Notes: generated by a model from the sequence alone, not told the origin. 64,000 nucleotides of DNA from Flavobacterium sp. JAD_PAG50586_2 (GCA_023213215.1 CP096136.1:3696724-3760723), one strand, 5' to 3'; shown: positions 36,212 to 45,230, counted from the first letter of the stretch. Translations and numbers: made by a program.

Positions 36212-38275
36212 CTATCTTTTTATTCCTTCTAAATCTAATAAAAAACTATACTCTTTGGCAATTTCCTTAATGGCTTCAAACCTTCCGGAAGCGCCACCGT
36301 GACCTGCTTCCATATTGGTATCCAAATATAATTGTTTATTATTTGTTTTCAAAACCCGTAATTTGGCAACCCATTTCGCTGGTTCCCAATACTGTACCTG
36401 AGAATCATGCAAACCAGTAGAAATATACAGGTTCGGATAGTCCTGTGCTACTATATTGTCATAAGGCGAATAAGAAAGCATATAATTATAATATTTTTTC
36501 CTGTTCGGATTTCCCCATTCGTCATATTCCCCTGTCGTAAGCGGAATGGTTTCATCGAGCATCGTTGTCACAACGTCTACAAACGGAACCTGAGCGACAA
36601 CGCCATTGTACAAATTTGGTGCCATATTGATAACTGCGCCCATTAAAAGTCCACCGGCAGATCCACCTTCGGCATATAAATGTTGAGCAGAAGTATACTT
36701 TTGGTCAATTACAAATTGCGAACAATCGATAAAATCGGTAAACGTATTTTTCTTTTTTAGCAATTTTCCTGTCTCATACCATTCCCTTCCCAAATCCTCT
36801 CCACCGCGAATATGGGCAATCGCATAAATAAATCCACGATCCAAAAGCGATAAACGAACCGATGAAAAATGACAGTCCATCGTCACGCCATAGGAACCGT
36901 AAGCATATAATAACAAAGGATTCTTAGCGTCTTTTTTAATGCCTTTTCGGTAAACCATTGAGATTGGTATTTTGGTTCCATCCTTTGCGGTAGCCCAAAT
37001 GCGTTCCTCTATGTAATTTTCCTTATTAAATTTTCCACCTAAAACTTCATGTTCTTTCAGTACGGTCTTTTCTTTCGTTTTCATATTGAAATCAATCACA
37101 GAAGCCGGTGTTGCCAATGATTGGTATCCATAACGAAGAATTTCGGTATCAAAATCGAGATTCGTTGTAGTATATGCCATATAGGTTTCACTGCCAAAAG
37201 GAAGATAATATTCCCCTTTCCCACTCCACGGCATAATCCGTATCGTATTCAATCCATTGAAACGTTCCGACACTACCAGATAATCCTTAAAAATATCGAT
37301 ATCTTCCAGCAAAACATCTTCCCTGTGAGCAATGACATCAACCCAATTCTCTTTTGAAGTAGCAATTTCAGGCGTCTTCATTAACTTGAAATTAGTCGCC
37401 TTATCTTTATTGGTCAGTATATAAAAATGTTCCCCAAAATGCGAAATGCTATATTCCAATCCGCGGGTTCTTTTTTGGAACACCTTGAATTTGGCATCGG
37501 GAGTAGCTGACAAAACCGTTTGAAATTCGGTAGTCATCGTGCTGCTTGAATTAATAATCAAATATTTCTTCGATTTTGACTTATAGACCGAAACATCAAA
37601 CGTTTCATCCTTTTCAAAATAAACCAGGCGGTCATTGTCGGCCGCTGTACCTATCTTATGCTTGTAAATTTTATCTGCACGAAGTGTAACTTCATCCTTC
37701 CTTGAATAAAACAATGTCTTGTTATCGCTTGACCAGGTTGAGCCTCCGGTAGTATTTTCTAATTTAACAGGAAGGATTTCCCCCGAAACTAAATTCTTAA
37801 CCTGAATGGTATATTGCCTTCTCGAAACAGTATCAATCCCAAAGGCAGCCATAGTATTATCTTCACTGATACTTAATCCGGCAAGGTTAAAATAAGTGTA
37901 GCCTTTTGCCATTTCATTACAGTCGAACAATATTTCCTCTTTGGCATCAAGGCTTCCTTTTTTACGCGAATGGATTGGATAGTCTTTTCCTTTTTCAAAA
38001 CGTGTGATATAGTAGTAACCGTTATAGAAATAAGGCACCGATTCGTCATCTTCCTTAATCCGGGCTTTCATTTCTTCAAATAAATCCTTCTGGAATTCCT
38101 TAGTGTGAGCAGTTGATTCGCTATAATATTCGTTTTCCTGATTAAGATAATCAATTACCTCCGGGTTTTCCCTTTTGTTCATCCAGTAGTAGTTATCTAT
38201 TCGGGTATGCGCGTGCTTTTCCAGAGTATGCGGAATAATTTTGGCAACAGGAGGCTTAATTGAAGATTTAGGCAT
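36212..38275 (-). CDS. ptrB: Oligopeptidase B (S9A serine peptidase)
   Basis: 687-aa prolyl-oligopeptidase-family enzyme with an N-terminal beta-propeller and C-terminal alpha/beta hydrolase. Catalytic triad readable as S539 in GGSAGG, D624 in GLHDSQV, H659 in AGHGG. The motif GEYDEWGNP and ETIPLTTGE are characteristic of oligopeptidase B, which cuts after basic residues in small peptides. No signal peptide, so cytoplasmic. A TATTTTTG -7 box lies on the minus strand at 38298-38305. Confidence 0.92.
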   Translation of the reverse strand: MPKSSIKPPVAKIIPHTLEKHAHTRIDNYYWMNKRENPEVIDYLNQENEYYSESTAHTKEFQKDLFEEMKARIKEDDESVPYFYNGYYYITRFEKGKDYPIHSRKKGSLDAKEEILFDCNEMAKGYTYFNLAGLSISEDNTMAAFGIDTVSRRQYTIQVKNLVSGEILPVKLENTTGGSTWSSDNKTLFYSRKDEVTLRADKIYKHKIGTAADNDRLVYFEKDETFDVSVYKSKSKKYLIINSSSTMTTEFQTVLSATPDAKFKVFQKRTRGLEYSISHFGEHFYILTNKDKATNFKLMKTPEIATSKENWVDVIAHREDVLLEDIDIFKDYLVVSERFNGLNTIRIMPWSGKGEYYLPFGSETYMAYTTTNLDFDTEILRYGYQSLATPASVIDFNMKTKEKTVLKEHEVLGGKFNKENYIEERIWATAKDGTKIPISMVYRKGIKKDAKNPLLLYAYGSYGVTMDCHFSSVRLSLLDRGFIYAIAHIRGGEDLGREWYETGKLLKKKNTFTDFIDCSQFVIDQKYTSAQHLYAEGGSAGGLLMGAVINMAPNLYNGVVAQVPFVDVVTTMLDETIPLTTGEYDEWGNPNRKKYYNYMLSYSPYDNIVAQDYPNLYISTGLHDSQVQYWEPAKWVAKLRVLKTNNKQLYLDTNMEAGHGGASGRFEAIKEIAKEYSFLLDLEGIKR

Positions 38276-38379
38276 TTAATAAAGATTTAGTAACATACAA
38301 AAATAACTATTATACGCCCATAAGTTTTAAATACGTCGGGAAGTTATAAACCTAGAAATTAACATTGATTTAGAAAGCT

Positions 38380-38790
38380 CATCTGTTGGCGCCTACAATT
38401 TATTTATTAGCATCTGCAACTCATTTGTTGGTGCCTACAATTCAATTGTTGGCATCTAAAATTGATTTACTACTACTTCCCACTCAAATGTTATCGGTAA
38501 CAAATCAATTGTTACCACTCACCAATCAAATGCTACCGGTAACAAATCAATTGTTACCACTCACAAATCAAATGCTACCGGTAACAAATCAATTGTTACC
38601 GCTCACCGATCAAATGCTACCGGTAACAAATCAATTGTTACCACTCACAAATCAAATGCTACCGGTAACAAATCAATTGTTACCACTCACCGATCAAATG
38701 CTACCGGTAACAAATCAATTGTTACCGCTCACCGATCAAATGCTACCGGTAACAAATCAATTGTTACCACTCACCAATCAATTGATATAT
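38380..38790. repeat. 21-bp tandem repeat array (about 19 units)
   Basis: A continuous 21-bp periodic array from 38380 to 38778 plus a partial unit. Units 7-19 alternate two forms, CAATTGTTACCACTCACCAA and CAAATGCTACCGGTAACAAA (each plus T), making a 42-bp higher-order repeat. Units 1-6 keep the period and the TTGTTGG / CAACT pattern but are diverged. It fills the 590-bp gap between ltaE and ptrB. One + frame stays open from ATG 38386 to 38835 with a 7-residue repeat (LLPLTNQ / MLPVTNQ), but a second + frame is open too, so openness proves nothing. Confidence 0.9.
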
Positions 38791-38866
38791 TATCAGTCAG
38801 AATTTAATTTTCTACTAGTCGAAACTTACTTATAATGTGAAAGAGGATATCGAAAAATAAAATAGT

Positions 38867-39892
38867 TTAAAAACTCATTTTTTCCAGCGCTTCCAAAACA
38901 TATTCGTGCATAATCTGCCTGTAATCAAGATGTGTAACAATTCGCAGTTTTCCTTTTGACATGGCACTAATGGAGATTCCCTTTTGCTTTAACTTTTCAA
39001 TGACCTGTTTGTCATCAATATTTGGGAATGGTGAAAAAATCACAATATTGGTTTCAATTGGTTCTACTACAGCGACCCAGGAACACTTTTTCAATTGAAT
39101 CCCTAATTCCTTTGCACGCCTGTGGTCTTCTTCCAGCCTATTAATATTGTTTTGCAAGGCATAAATTCCGGCTGCAGCCAAATAACCTGATTGTCTTAAG
39201 TTGCCACCAAATATCTTTCTGATACGTAAAGCGCGATGTATTGTTTCTGCATCAGAAATTAATACGGAACCAATCGGTGCTCCCAATCCTTTGGAGAAAC
39301 AAACTGAAATCGTATCGAAAAGCTGTCCGAATTGCTTAGGTTGCTGCTTTTTGGCGATCATAGCATTCCAAAGCCTAGCGCCGTCTAAATGGTATTTCAG
39401 GTTATGGTCTTTACAGACTTGTTTAATCTTTTGCAATTCAGCAATATCATAACAGGCACCACCACCTTTATTGGTAGTATTTTCAATCCCGACCATTTTT
39501 GATAACGGAGTATGGTAAAATTCAGGGTCATTTATTCCTTCCTTAACCTGTTCGGCTGTTATCATTCCGCGATTTCCATCTAACAGATTAAAATTGACAC
39601 CACTATTTGCCGAAGCTCCGCCTGCTTCATACAAATGGATATGCGACCATTTATCACAGATAATCTGGTCACCCGGATTGGTATTTAATTTTATGGCCGT
39701 TTGGTTTGCCATGGTTCCTGTTGGAAAAAACATGGCGGCTTCCATTCCGAACAAATCGGCTACGATACGCTCAAACTGAATTACGGTGGGATCCTGTTTG
39801 AATACATCATCCCCTACTTTAGCGTTGAACATTGCCTTAAGCATTTCAGGAGATGGTTTGGTAACGGTGTCGCTGATTAAATTTATTTCCAT
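38867..39892 (-). CDS. ltaE: Low-specificity L-threonine aldolase
   Basis: 341-aa PLP enzyme that splits threonine or allo-threonine into glycine and acetaldehyde. Family features: INLISDTVTKPSPEM at the N-terminus, FFPTGTMANQ, HLDGARLWNA, and the PLP lysine in SVCFSKGLGAPIGS. Full length. Complements glyA and gcvT in glycine metabolism, though not adjacent to them. Confidence 0.93.
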   Translation of the reverse strand: MEINLISDTVTKPSPEMLKAMFNAKVGDDVFKQDPTVIQFERIVADLFGMEAAMFFPTGTMANQTAIKLNTNPGDQIICDKWSHIHLYEAGGASANSGVNFNLLDGNRGMITAEQVKEGINDPEFYHTPLSKMVGIENTTNKGGGACYDIAELQKIKQVCKDHNLKYHLDGARLWNAMIAKKQQPKQFGQLFDTISVCFSKGLGAPIGSVLISDAETIHRALRIRKIFGGNLRQSGYLAAAGIYALQNNINRLEEDHRRAKELGIQLKKCSWVAVVEPIETNIVIFSPFPNIDDKQVIEKLKQKGISISAMSKGKLRIVTHLDYRQIMHEYVLEALEKMSF

Positions 39893-39926
39893 ATGAAAGA
39901 TAGATAGTCTATTTTTGTGAAGGATT

Positions 39927-40036
39927 CTAGCCCCGATAGCAGTGGAAATCCTTTTTATTGTTATAACGAAAGCCCTTCGACTGCGCTCAGGGTAACAAAA
40001 ACAATAAAAAGATTGAAACGGATAGCGGGATTAGCT
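39927..40036. repeat. Dispersed REP-like element R1, copy B
   Basis: Best full copy: TCTAGCCCCGATAGCAGTGG at the left, AAAAAGATTGAAACGGATAG plus CGGGA at the right. The inner arms CTTTTTATTGTT and AACAATAAAAAG are perfectly inverted, around a CTTCGACTGCGCTCAGGG core. Sits between ltaE and prfB, directly upstream of prfB. Confidence 0.8.
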
Positions 40037-40065
40037 TCAAATAATAATACAAAACTACATTATTT

Positions 40066-41161
40066 ATGACAAATACCGAACAAATAAAAGGTATTGTGGA
40101 GCGCCTTGGTGCGTTGAGGAGGTATCTTTGACATTGATGCCAAGCTTATAGAAATTACCAACGAAGAAGAAAAAACCTTTGCTCCCGATTTTTGGAATAA
40201 CCCAAAACAAGCCGAAATCATTGTCCAGAATCTGCGCTCTAAGAAAAAATGGGTAGAGGATTTTGAAAAAGGCAATGCTATGGCGGAAGAACTTCAGGTG
40301 ATGTACGAATTTTTCAAAGAAGGTGACGTTACCGAAGAAGAACTCGATGATTACTTTGAACTGACCAGTACCCATATAGAAAATTTGGAATTCAGGAACA
40401 TGCTTTCTGATGAAGGTGACAGTTTAAGTGCTGTTGTACAGATTACGGCTGGTGCCGGAGGAACAGAGAGTTGTGACTGGGCTTCGATGCTGATGCGGAT
40501 GTACATGATGTGGGGCGAAAAGGAAGGCTACAAAATCAAGGAACTTAACTTTCAGGAAGGCGAGGTTGCCGGGATAAAAACGGTGACTTTGGAATTTGAA
40601 GGCGAGTATTCCTTTGGTTACCTGAAAGGCGAAAACGGTGTGCATCGTTTGGTGCGTATCTCTCCTTTTGATAGCAATGCGAAACGCCATACTTCTTTTG
40701 CTTCTGTTTATGTCTATCCTTTGGTGGATGACAGTATTGAAATAGACATCAATCCGGCCGATATCGAAATCACGACTTCCCGTTCCAGTGGAGCTGGTGG
40801 TCAGAATGTGAATAAGGTGGAAACCAAAGTACAGCTGGTTCACAAACCAACCGGAATACAGATTCAGTGTTCAGAAACGCGTTCCCAACAGGATAACAGG
40901 CAGCGTGCGATGCAGATGCTTCGTTCCCAATTGTACGAAATTGAGCTCAAGAAGCAACAGGCACAACGTGCCGATATTGAAGCCGGAAAAATGAAAATCG
41001 AATGGGGTTCACAAATCCGAAATTACGTTATGCAGCCCTATAAATTGGTTAAAGACGTGCGTACCGGATTTGAAACCAGCGATGTTGACGGCGTTATGAA
41101 TGGTAACATTGATAAATTCCTGAAGGCTTACTTAATGATGATGGGGCAGAAAGAAGAATAG
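40066..41161 (+). CDS. prfB: Peptide chain release factor 2, with programmed +1 frameshift
   Basis: RF2 (about 364 aa) releases peptides at UGA and UAA. Translation starts at ATG 40066 and reaches an in-frame TGA at 40129-40131 after 21 codons. The site is the classical recoding signal: an AGGAGG Shine-Dalgarno-like sequence, TATCTT, TGA, C. Slippage on CTT moves into the frame starting GAC at 40130, which runs to the stop at 41161. Domain evidence: SPF anticodon motif in [14 protein letters not shown] and the catalytic GGQ in [16 protein letters not shown]. This is regulated recoding, unlike the homopolymer breaks elsewhere in the window. Confidence 0.97.
40113..40132 (+). promoter_or_regulatory. 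prfB autoregulatory frameshift site
   Basis: Internal AGGAGG, spacer, CTT TGA C. When RF2 is scarce, slow termination at TGA lets the ribosome slip +1 and make full-length RF2. This is established biology for prfB in most bacteria. Confidence 0.95.
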
Positions 41162-41243
41162 AATTCACATTATTTTAGGTTAATATTGTTGGATATTCAA
41201 ATCCATTTCTCTTTATTTGAGAAATAATCAAAATATTCACAAT

Positions 41244-42242
41244 ATGGATTCATATTCAATTCAGGAAATCAACGCTGTTTTACATGGAGAAATTGTTGGT
41301 GCAACCGCCTGCAAAATCACTGCTCCCGAACAATTGGAAGCTGCAGCTGAAACAGAAATTTCCTTTATTGGAAGCAAAAAATACGAAAGGTTTTGGGAAA
41401 ACTCCAAAGCCTGCGTGGCTGTAGTCAATCAGGATATTTCTATTGAACCTGGGGAAAATCGCGCTTTTATAAAAGTAAAGAATGCTGATTTGGCGATGTC
41501 TCAGGTTTTGGAACTCTTTGCTCCTGCTCCTCCTGTTTTTGAAACCGACATCCATCCAACAGCTGTAATTGACAAATCGGCAACTATTGGAAAAGGTAGC
41601 CGGATTGGTGCCGGAAGTTATATCGGACCCAACGTTCAACTTGGAGAAAATGTTACTATATATCCAAATGTTACCATCCTTGACGAATGTAGCATTGGTC
41701 ATCATACCGTAATCTGGTCTGGAGCTGTAATCCGCGAACGTTGCCATGTTGGTGCGTATTGTATTTTGCATCCCAATTGTACTATTGGTGCTGACGGATT
41801 TGGATTTAGGCCTTGTCCTGTAAAAGGTTTGGTGAAAATTCCACAAATCGGAAACGTTATCATTGGAAATGGTGTTGAAATTGGCGCTAATTCCTGTGTT
41901 GACAGAGGAAAATTTAGCTCGACCGTTTTAGGCGATGGCTGTAAAATTGATAATCTGGTACAAATTGGCCACAATTCCAAATTGGGTAAATGCTGTATTA
42001 TGGCCGGAAATTCAGGTTTGGCTGGTTCGGTAACTTTAGGGAATGGTGTAATGATCGGTGGAAGCGCTTCGATTAAAGACCATTTAACGATTGGGGACGG
42101 AGCTATTGTTGGTGCCGGTTCTGGCGTAGCAGCTAATGTTGAAGCTGGGAAAGTAGTTCTTGGTTATCCTGCGGTTGACGCCCGTGAAGCTTTAAAACAA
42201 TGGGCAATATTAAAAAGATTGGTAAAAGACTCCAATAAATAG
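41244..42242 (+). CDS. lpxD: UDP-3-O-acylglucosamine N-acyltransferase
   Basis: Third enzyme of lipid A synthesis; adds an N-linked 3-hydroxyacyl chain. 332 aa from ATG 41244 (MDSYSIQEINAVLHGEI), chosen over an upstream ATG at 41217 that gives a short Asn-rich extension. N-terminal uridine-binding domain, then a long left-handed beta-helix of hexapeptide repeats (IGKGSRIGAGSYIG), with the catalytic His in NLVQIGHNSKLGK and a C-terminal helix (ALKQWAILKRL). It is not beside lpxA/lpxC, so it may be a stand-alone or second copy. Confidence 0.9.
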   Translation: MDSYSIQEINAVLHGEIVGATACKITAPEQLEAAAETEISFIGSKKYERFWENSKACVAVVNQDISIEPGENRAFIKVKNADLAMSQVLELFAPAPPVFETDIHPTAVIDKSATIGKGSRIGAGSYIGPNVQLGENVTIYPNVTILDECSIGHHTVIWSGAVIRERCHVGAYCILHPNCTIGADGFGFRPCPVKGLVKIPQIGNVIIGNGVEIGANSCVDRGKFSSTVLGDGCKIDNLVQIGHNSKLGKCCIMAGNSGLAGSVTLGNGVMIGGSASIKDHLTIGDGAIVGAGSGVAANVEAGKVVLGYPAVDAREALKQWAILKRLVKDSNK

Positions 42243-42287
42243 TTATAAATTGTAAAGTTTAAAAGGTTTTATTTTTTTTAAAATAAC

Positions 42288-42316
42288 TTATAACTCATAA
42301 TTCATAACTCATAATT
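42288..42316. repeat. Short direct repeat ATAACTCATAATT
   Basis: Two near-tandem copies of ATAACTCATAATT in AT-rich DNA immediately before the promoter of the candidate small RNA. Simple-sequence repeat; no function assigned. Confidence 0.5.
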
Positions 42317-42322
42317 AAGTTA

Positions 42323-42394
42323 TATATTTGCATCGAGGATTCCGAAAGGAAGTTACACCTCACCGCACTAGTCGATCGCTCCAGATCGACTTTT
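42323..42394 (+). ncRNA. Candidate structured small RNA with promoter and terminator
   Basis: TATATTTG (42323-42330) is a perfect -7 box with no gene behind it. The predicted ~58-nt transcript from about 42335 folds as an outer GAGG (42335-42338) / CCTC (42358-42361) pair enclosing TTCC-GAAA-GGAA (a GNRA tetraloop). A single strand follows, then a terminator GTCGATC (42371-42377) / GATCGAC (42384-42390) with TTTT. It may be the Flavo-1 motif, but I cannot confirm that without a covariance search. No -33 TTTG is visible. It converges on the dienelactone hydrolase gene, so it could also act as that region's terminator. Confidence 0.5.
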
Positions 42395-42399
42395 GTATT

Positions 42400-43161
42400 T
42401 TATAATACTTCCTTCAAAAAATCAAGCATTGCCTGCCACGAACGTTTATCTGCTTTTTCATTATAGGCAGCTCCTTTTGAATTGTCATTTCCGGCACTTT
42501 TTTCGGTAAAGGCATGAACAGCGTTTGCGTAATAAACCATTTGCCAGTCGGCTCCGGAGGTTCTCATTTCGTTTTGGAAATTATCAACTTCCTCTTTTGG
42601 AACATAGGAATCATCAGCTCCGTGGAGCACTAAAACTTTTGGGTTTATTTTATCAATAGCTCTGGTAGCATCTTTACCTAAACCACCGTGAAAAGAAACA
42701 ATTCCTTTAACCTTCATGTTAGTTCTGGCTGCTTCTACTGCACCTGTACCGCCAAAGCAATACCCAATTACCACAATATTATCTGCATTCGCACCTTGCT
42801 TTACCAATTGGTCTAAAGCCAGTTGAATCCTTGTGTGGTATTCCTTTATGTTTTTCTTGAAATAACCTGCTTTTGGTCCGGCTTCTTTAGGACTGCCTGG
42901 ACGCTGGTCAATACCATAAATATCAGCTATGAAAGTTTGATAACCCAGTTCAGCTAGTTTATTGGCAACTTCTTTTTCGTGTTCCTGAATTCCCATCCAG
43001 GCAGGAAGGATTAAAACTCCCGGTTTATTTGTCAGGGTCTTTGAAGGCTTAATGCTTATTCCGCTTAAAATCTGGCTTCCGTCTTTGTATTCTATTGGTT
43101 TGGATTGGGCGTGACCATTTAAAATCGTAAGGCTAAAAAGGAATAGGTATACTGTTTTCAT
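42400..43161 (-). CDS. Exported dienelactone hydrolase family protein
   Basis: 253-aa alpha/beta hydrolase with a signal peptide ending near GHAQ. Catalytic triad as in dienelactone hydrolases: Cys nucleophile in GYCFGGTG, Asp in HGADDSYVP, His in ANAVHAFTE. The substrate is uncertain; exported members are often esterases of unknown target rather than true dienelactone hydrolases. Monocistronic. Confidence 0.85.
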   Translation of the reverse strand: MKTVYLFLFSLTILNGHAQSKPIEYKDGSQILSGISIKPSKTLTNKPGVLILPAWMGIQEHEKEVANKLAELGYQTFIADIYGIDQRPGSPKEAGPKAGYFKKNIKEYHTRIQLALDQLVKQGANADNIVVIGYCFGGTGAVEAARTNMKVKGIVSFHGGLGKDATRAIDKINPKVLVLHGADDSYVPKEEVDNFQNEMRTSGADWQMVYYANAVHAFTEKSAGNDNSKGAAYNEKADKRSWQAMLDFLKEVL

Positions 43162-43230
43162 AGAGGTAGTTATTTTAGAAATATAAATTTAGGCAATAAT
43201 ACAGTAAACAATTGTTAAGCAATCAATAAA

Positions 43231-44453
43231 TTAAATTCCGATTTCAACCTGAAAACGTAAGTACCAATTATTCCTGGAAGTTCCATCATTGAAATCCAAG
43301 GTATCAAAAGTAAGTTCACTTTGCAATTTAAAGGAATGTTCCCAAATGTATTTGGTTAAGCCAATACTATATTCCTTGGTATTTGGAGTCAACGCTTTGA
43401 TATCTTCACCCACTTTCTGAATGGAATACCTTCCTATAAATTCATAATTGGAACGCGTGTTATAGCTCAACTGATAATCAAATCCGTTACCTACAAAGGC
43501 ATAATTACTTTCGGCAAGATCTTCGGGATTAAAGGTTATAGCATTTTCAGTCGTTGTCCTCGACATAAAACTCATCATCGCTGCCCAACCATTGTATTTA
43601 AACATCGCATCCAGCAACACCGATTTCATAGTTCTTCTTTCAAACAGATCATTCCCTAATTGGCCTTGTGTCCGTTGTGCATGGTTGTTTTGCTGAAATG
43701 CTCCCGAAAGCATTAGTTTTGGTTTTTCTCTCTTTGGATGTCGCCTTCGAAATAGGTTCCATCTTTGGCAAAAGCACCAAAAGGCAATACTTCAATTTTT
43801 CCGGTCACGGCAATTCCATCATCGGCTTTTCCCGTTTGGTTCCTACCTTCTCCACCCGAAAGTGCCGCCTTGAAATTGTATGAGAATTTATCATTAAATT
43901 CATTATGGTTGTGCACCTGAAAACCAAAATCCCTGTCAATGGTAAATTTGGCGTTGTTTATTGTTCTGTCCGTTAGCTGCAAACCTCCGGAAGAATTAAC
44001 ACGCTGACGATTTCCCGGTAATTTTGTCTGTCCGAAACTGATATTCCAGTTTTTGTTTGGCCTATAAAATACTACGGCGTCACGAATAATATTTATATTT
44101 TCGCCGTCCTTAATCTCGCCAACATCGCCAGGCGCAAAAGACAGTTGAATTGCATAAAGGAATTTGGGATTTCCGACATAACCATCAAAACGCAGACGCA
44201 AGCGGCGAATCTGTCCGTCATAAGCTCCGTTTTCATCTTCTTCCTGAATATAGGTGACCCTGTTCTGCATTCGGAAACGAATATTTAGCTGGAATAAACT
44301 GTCAGGTGATGTGATTCCGATTCCCTTTCCAAAACTATAATAAGGTAGCGTTGATAATTTCACATCGTTATCCAGTTTATTTTGCTGGATTGTTACCTGT
44401 GAATAGAAAGAAGTAGTGACTAGCAATAGTAGTAACTGCAATGATTTTCTCAT
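43231..44453 (-). CDS. Phosphate-selective-type porin (OprO/OprP family, frame broken)
   Basis: About 407 aa when healed. Starts at ATG 44453 with a signal peptide ending near FYSQ, then a 16-strand-barrel-like sequence: LNIRFRMQNRVTYIQ, RRLRLRFDGYVGNPKFLYAIQ, SFGQTKLPGNRQR, and a terminal strand ending in WYLRFQVEIGI. The break is at the T5 run 43733-43737; one more A on the coding strand joins IQREKKPK to LMLSGAFQQ. The long open frame running from 44780 into this gene is a by-product of frame breaks in the neighbouring gene. Proximity to the PiT operon fits phosphate uptake, by inference. Confidence 0.8.
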
Positions 44454-44513
44454 GTAGCTTGTGTGTTGTTCTTGCCTACAAAAGTAACGAATCTGAATCA
44501 GTAATAAAATAAA

Positions 44514-44540
44514 AAGACCGACAGCAATGCTATCGGTCCT
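44514..44540 (-). terminator. Terminator of the Lys-rich protein gene
   Basis: GACCGATAGC pairs with GCTGTCGGTC around ATT, followed leftward by T5 and AT-rich sequence. It lies a few bases after the repaired stop codon at 44545 and before the porin start. Confidence 0.75.
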
Positions 44541-44544
44541 ATCT

Positions 44545-45043
44545 TTATTTTTTCTTTTTGGATTTTGATTTTTTCTTGGATTTCTCCGCTTTCTTTGCTT
44601 TGGCTTTAGCCTTTTGTTTTTTTGCTTTTTCAGCTTTTTTCTTTTTGGCTTTTTTCTTTTTCTCTTTATCTTTTTCCTTTTGCTTTTCTTTTTTAGCCTT
44701 TTCTTTTTCTTAGCCTTATCCTTCTTTTCTTTTTCTTTAGCCTTAGCTTTCTTTTCTTTTTCTTTGTCCGAGTCTTTCATAGTTTCTACTTTTACTTCAT
44801 TGGAAGGTGTAGTTTTGGCTACAATAGCTTCCGGTTTAACTTCTTTTTTACTGCTGGTGTTGCAGTTCTTGTGCGCGTAGTTGCTGGTTTTGCAGCTGGA
44901 GTGTTAGCCGTAGTCTTTGTTGCTACAGTTCTTGTCCGTGTTCTTGGCGGCGTAGGTTTCGCGACCGGAGTTGAAGCTTCAGTTGCAACCTTTTCCTCAG
45001 GTTTTGAACTTTCTTCGTTTGTTTTTAAATCGTTGTCAATCAT
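44545..45043 (-). CDS. Lys/Ala-rich, histone H1-like protein (frame broken twice)
   Basis: About 166 aa when healed. The N-terminal 40 residues are acidic (LKTNEESSKPEEKVATEAS), followed by a Pro/Thr/Arg/Ala part (TPPRTRTRTVATK) and a long C-terminal run of Lys-Ala-Glu repeats ending KSKKKSKSKKKK. Missing single bases at the T6 run 44844-44849 and the T4 run 44699-44702 split it; restoring both gives one uniform Lys-rich frame with its stop just before a terminator. Composition resembles bacterial histone H1-like DNA-binding proteins; nucleic-acid binding is inferred from charge only. Confidence 0.6.
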
Positions 45044-45064
45044 AGTATTGTTTTTATAAACTTA

Positions 45065-45093
45065 ATGTTAGTTTAATGTAAATTTTATGTTAA
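45065..45093 (-). promoter_or_regulatory. Three TTAACAT-type direct repeats at 11-bp period
   Basis: Read leftward: TTAACAT (45093-45087), TTTACAT (45082-45076), CTAACAT (45071-45065), each separated by 4 bp. A 7-bp unit on an 11-bp period is the architecture of a PhoB (Pho) box. It lies between the predicted -7 box and the ATG of the Lys-rich gene. AT-rich chance similarity is possible. Confidence 0.4.
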
Positions 45094-45122
45094 CAAAAAT
45101 ACCAATTAAACCAATCCGCCAA
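45094..45122 (-). promoter_or_regulatory. Promoter of the Lys-rich protein gene
   Basis: TTG (45122-45120), 18 bp, TATTTTTG (45101-45094), matching the Bacteroidota consensus; predicted leader about 44 nt. Confidence 0.55.
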
Positions 45123-45159
45123 TGTTAAGTTTTCATTTCAGCTAAAAACTTAACATTGG
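45119..45159. repeat. Perfect 15-bp inverted repeat with 11-bp loop
   Basis: CCAATGTTAAGTTTT (45119-45133) and AAAACTTAACATTGG (45145-45159). No T-run follows on either side, so it is not an ordinary terminator. The left arm overlaps the -33 region of the Lys-rich gene promoter, and each arm contains one TTAACAT. Confidence 0.7.
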
Positions 45160-45230
45160 AATCGTGTCAAGTCTTATGGACAGGGAATTATTGAAAATTC
45201 CAATAAAAATCAACATCAATAAAAACAATA

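Noticed and set aside
38380..38790. CRISPR array
   Set aside because: Units are 21 bp with no unique spacers and no cas genes nearby.
38386..38835. 149-aa repeat protein with LLPLTNQ/MLPVTNQ heptads
   Set aside because: The 21-bp period guarantees an open frame if one unit has no stop; another + frame is open too. No ribosome-binding site, signal peptide or codon bias supports translation, so I treat it as a DNA repeat.
43713..44780. Single 355-aa protein made of a Lys-rich head and a porin
   Set aside because: The head is out of frame with its own upstream part, a terminator and a signal peptide lie in the middle, and both halves make better proteins after single-base repair.
44614..44880. 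88-aa Phe/Leu-rich ORF on the plus strand
   Set aside because: It is the antisense of the Lys-rich gene; poly-AAA read backwards gives Phe.
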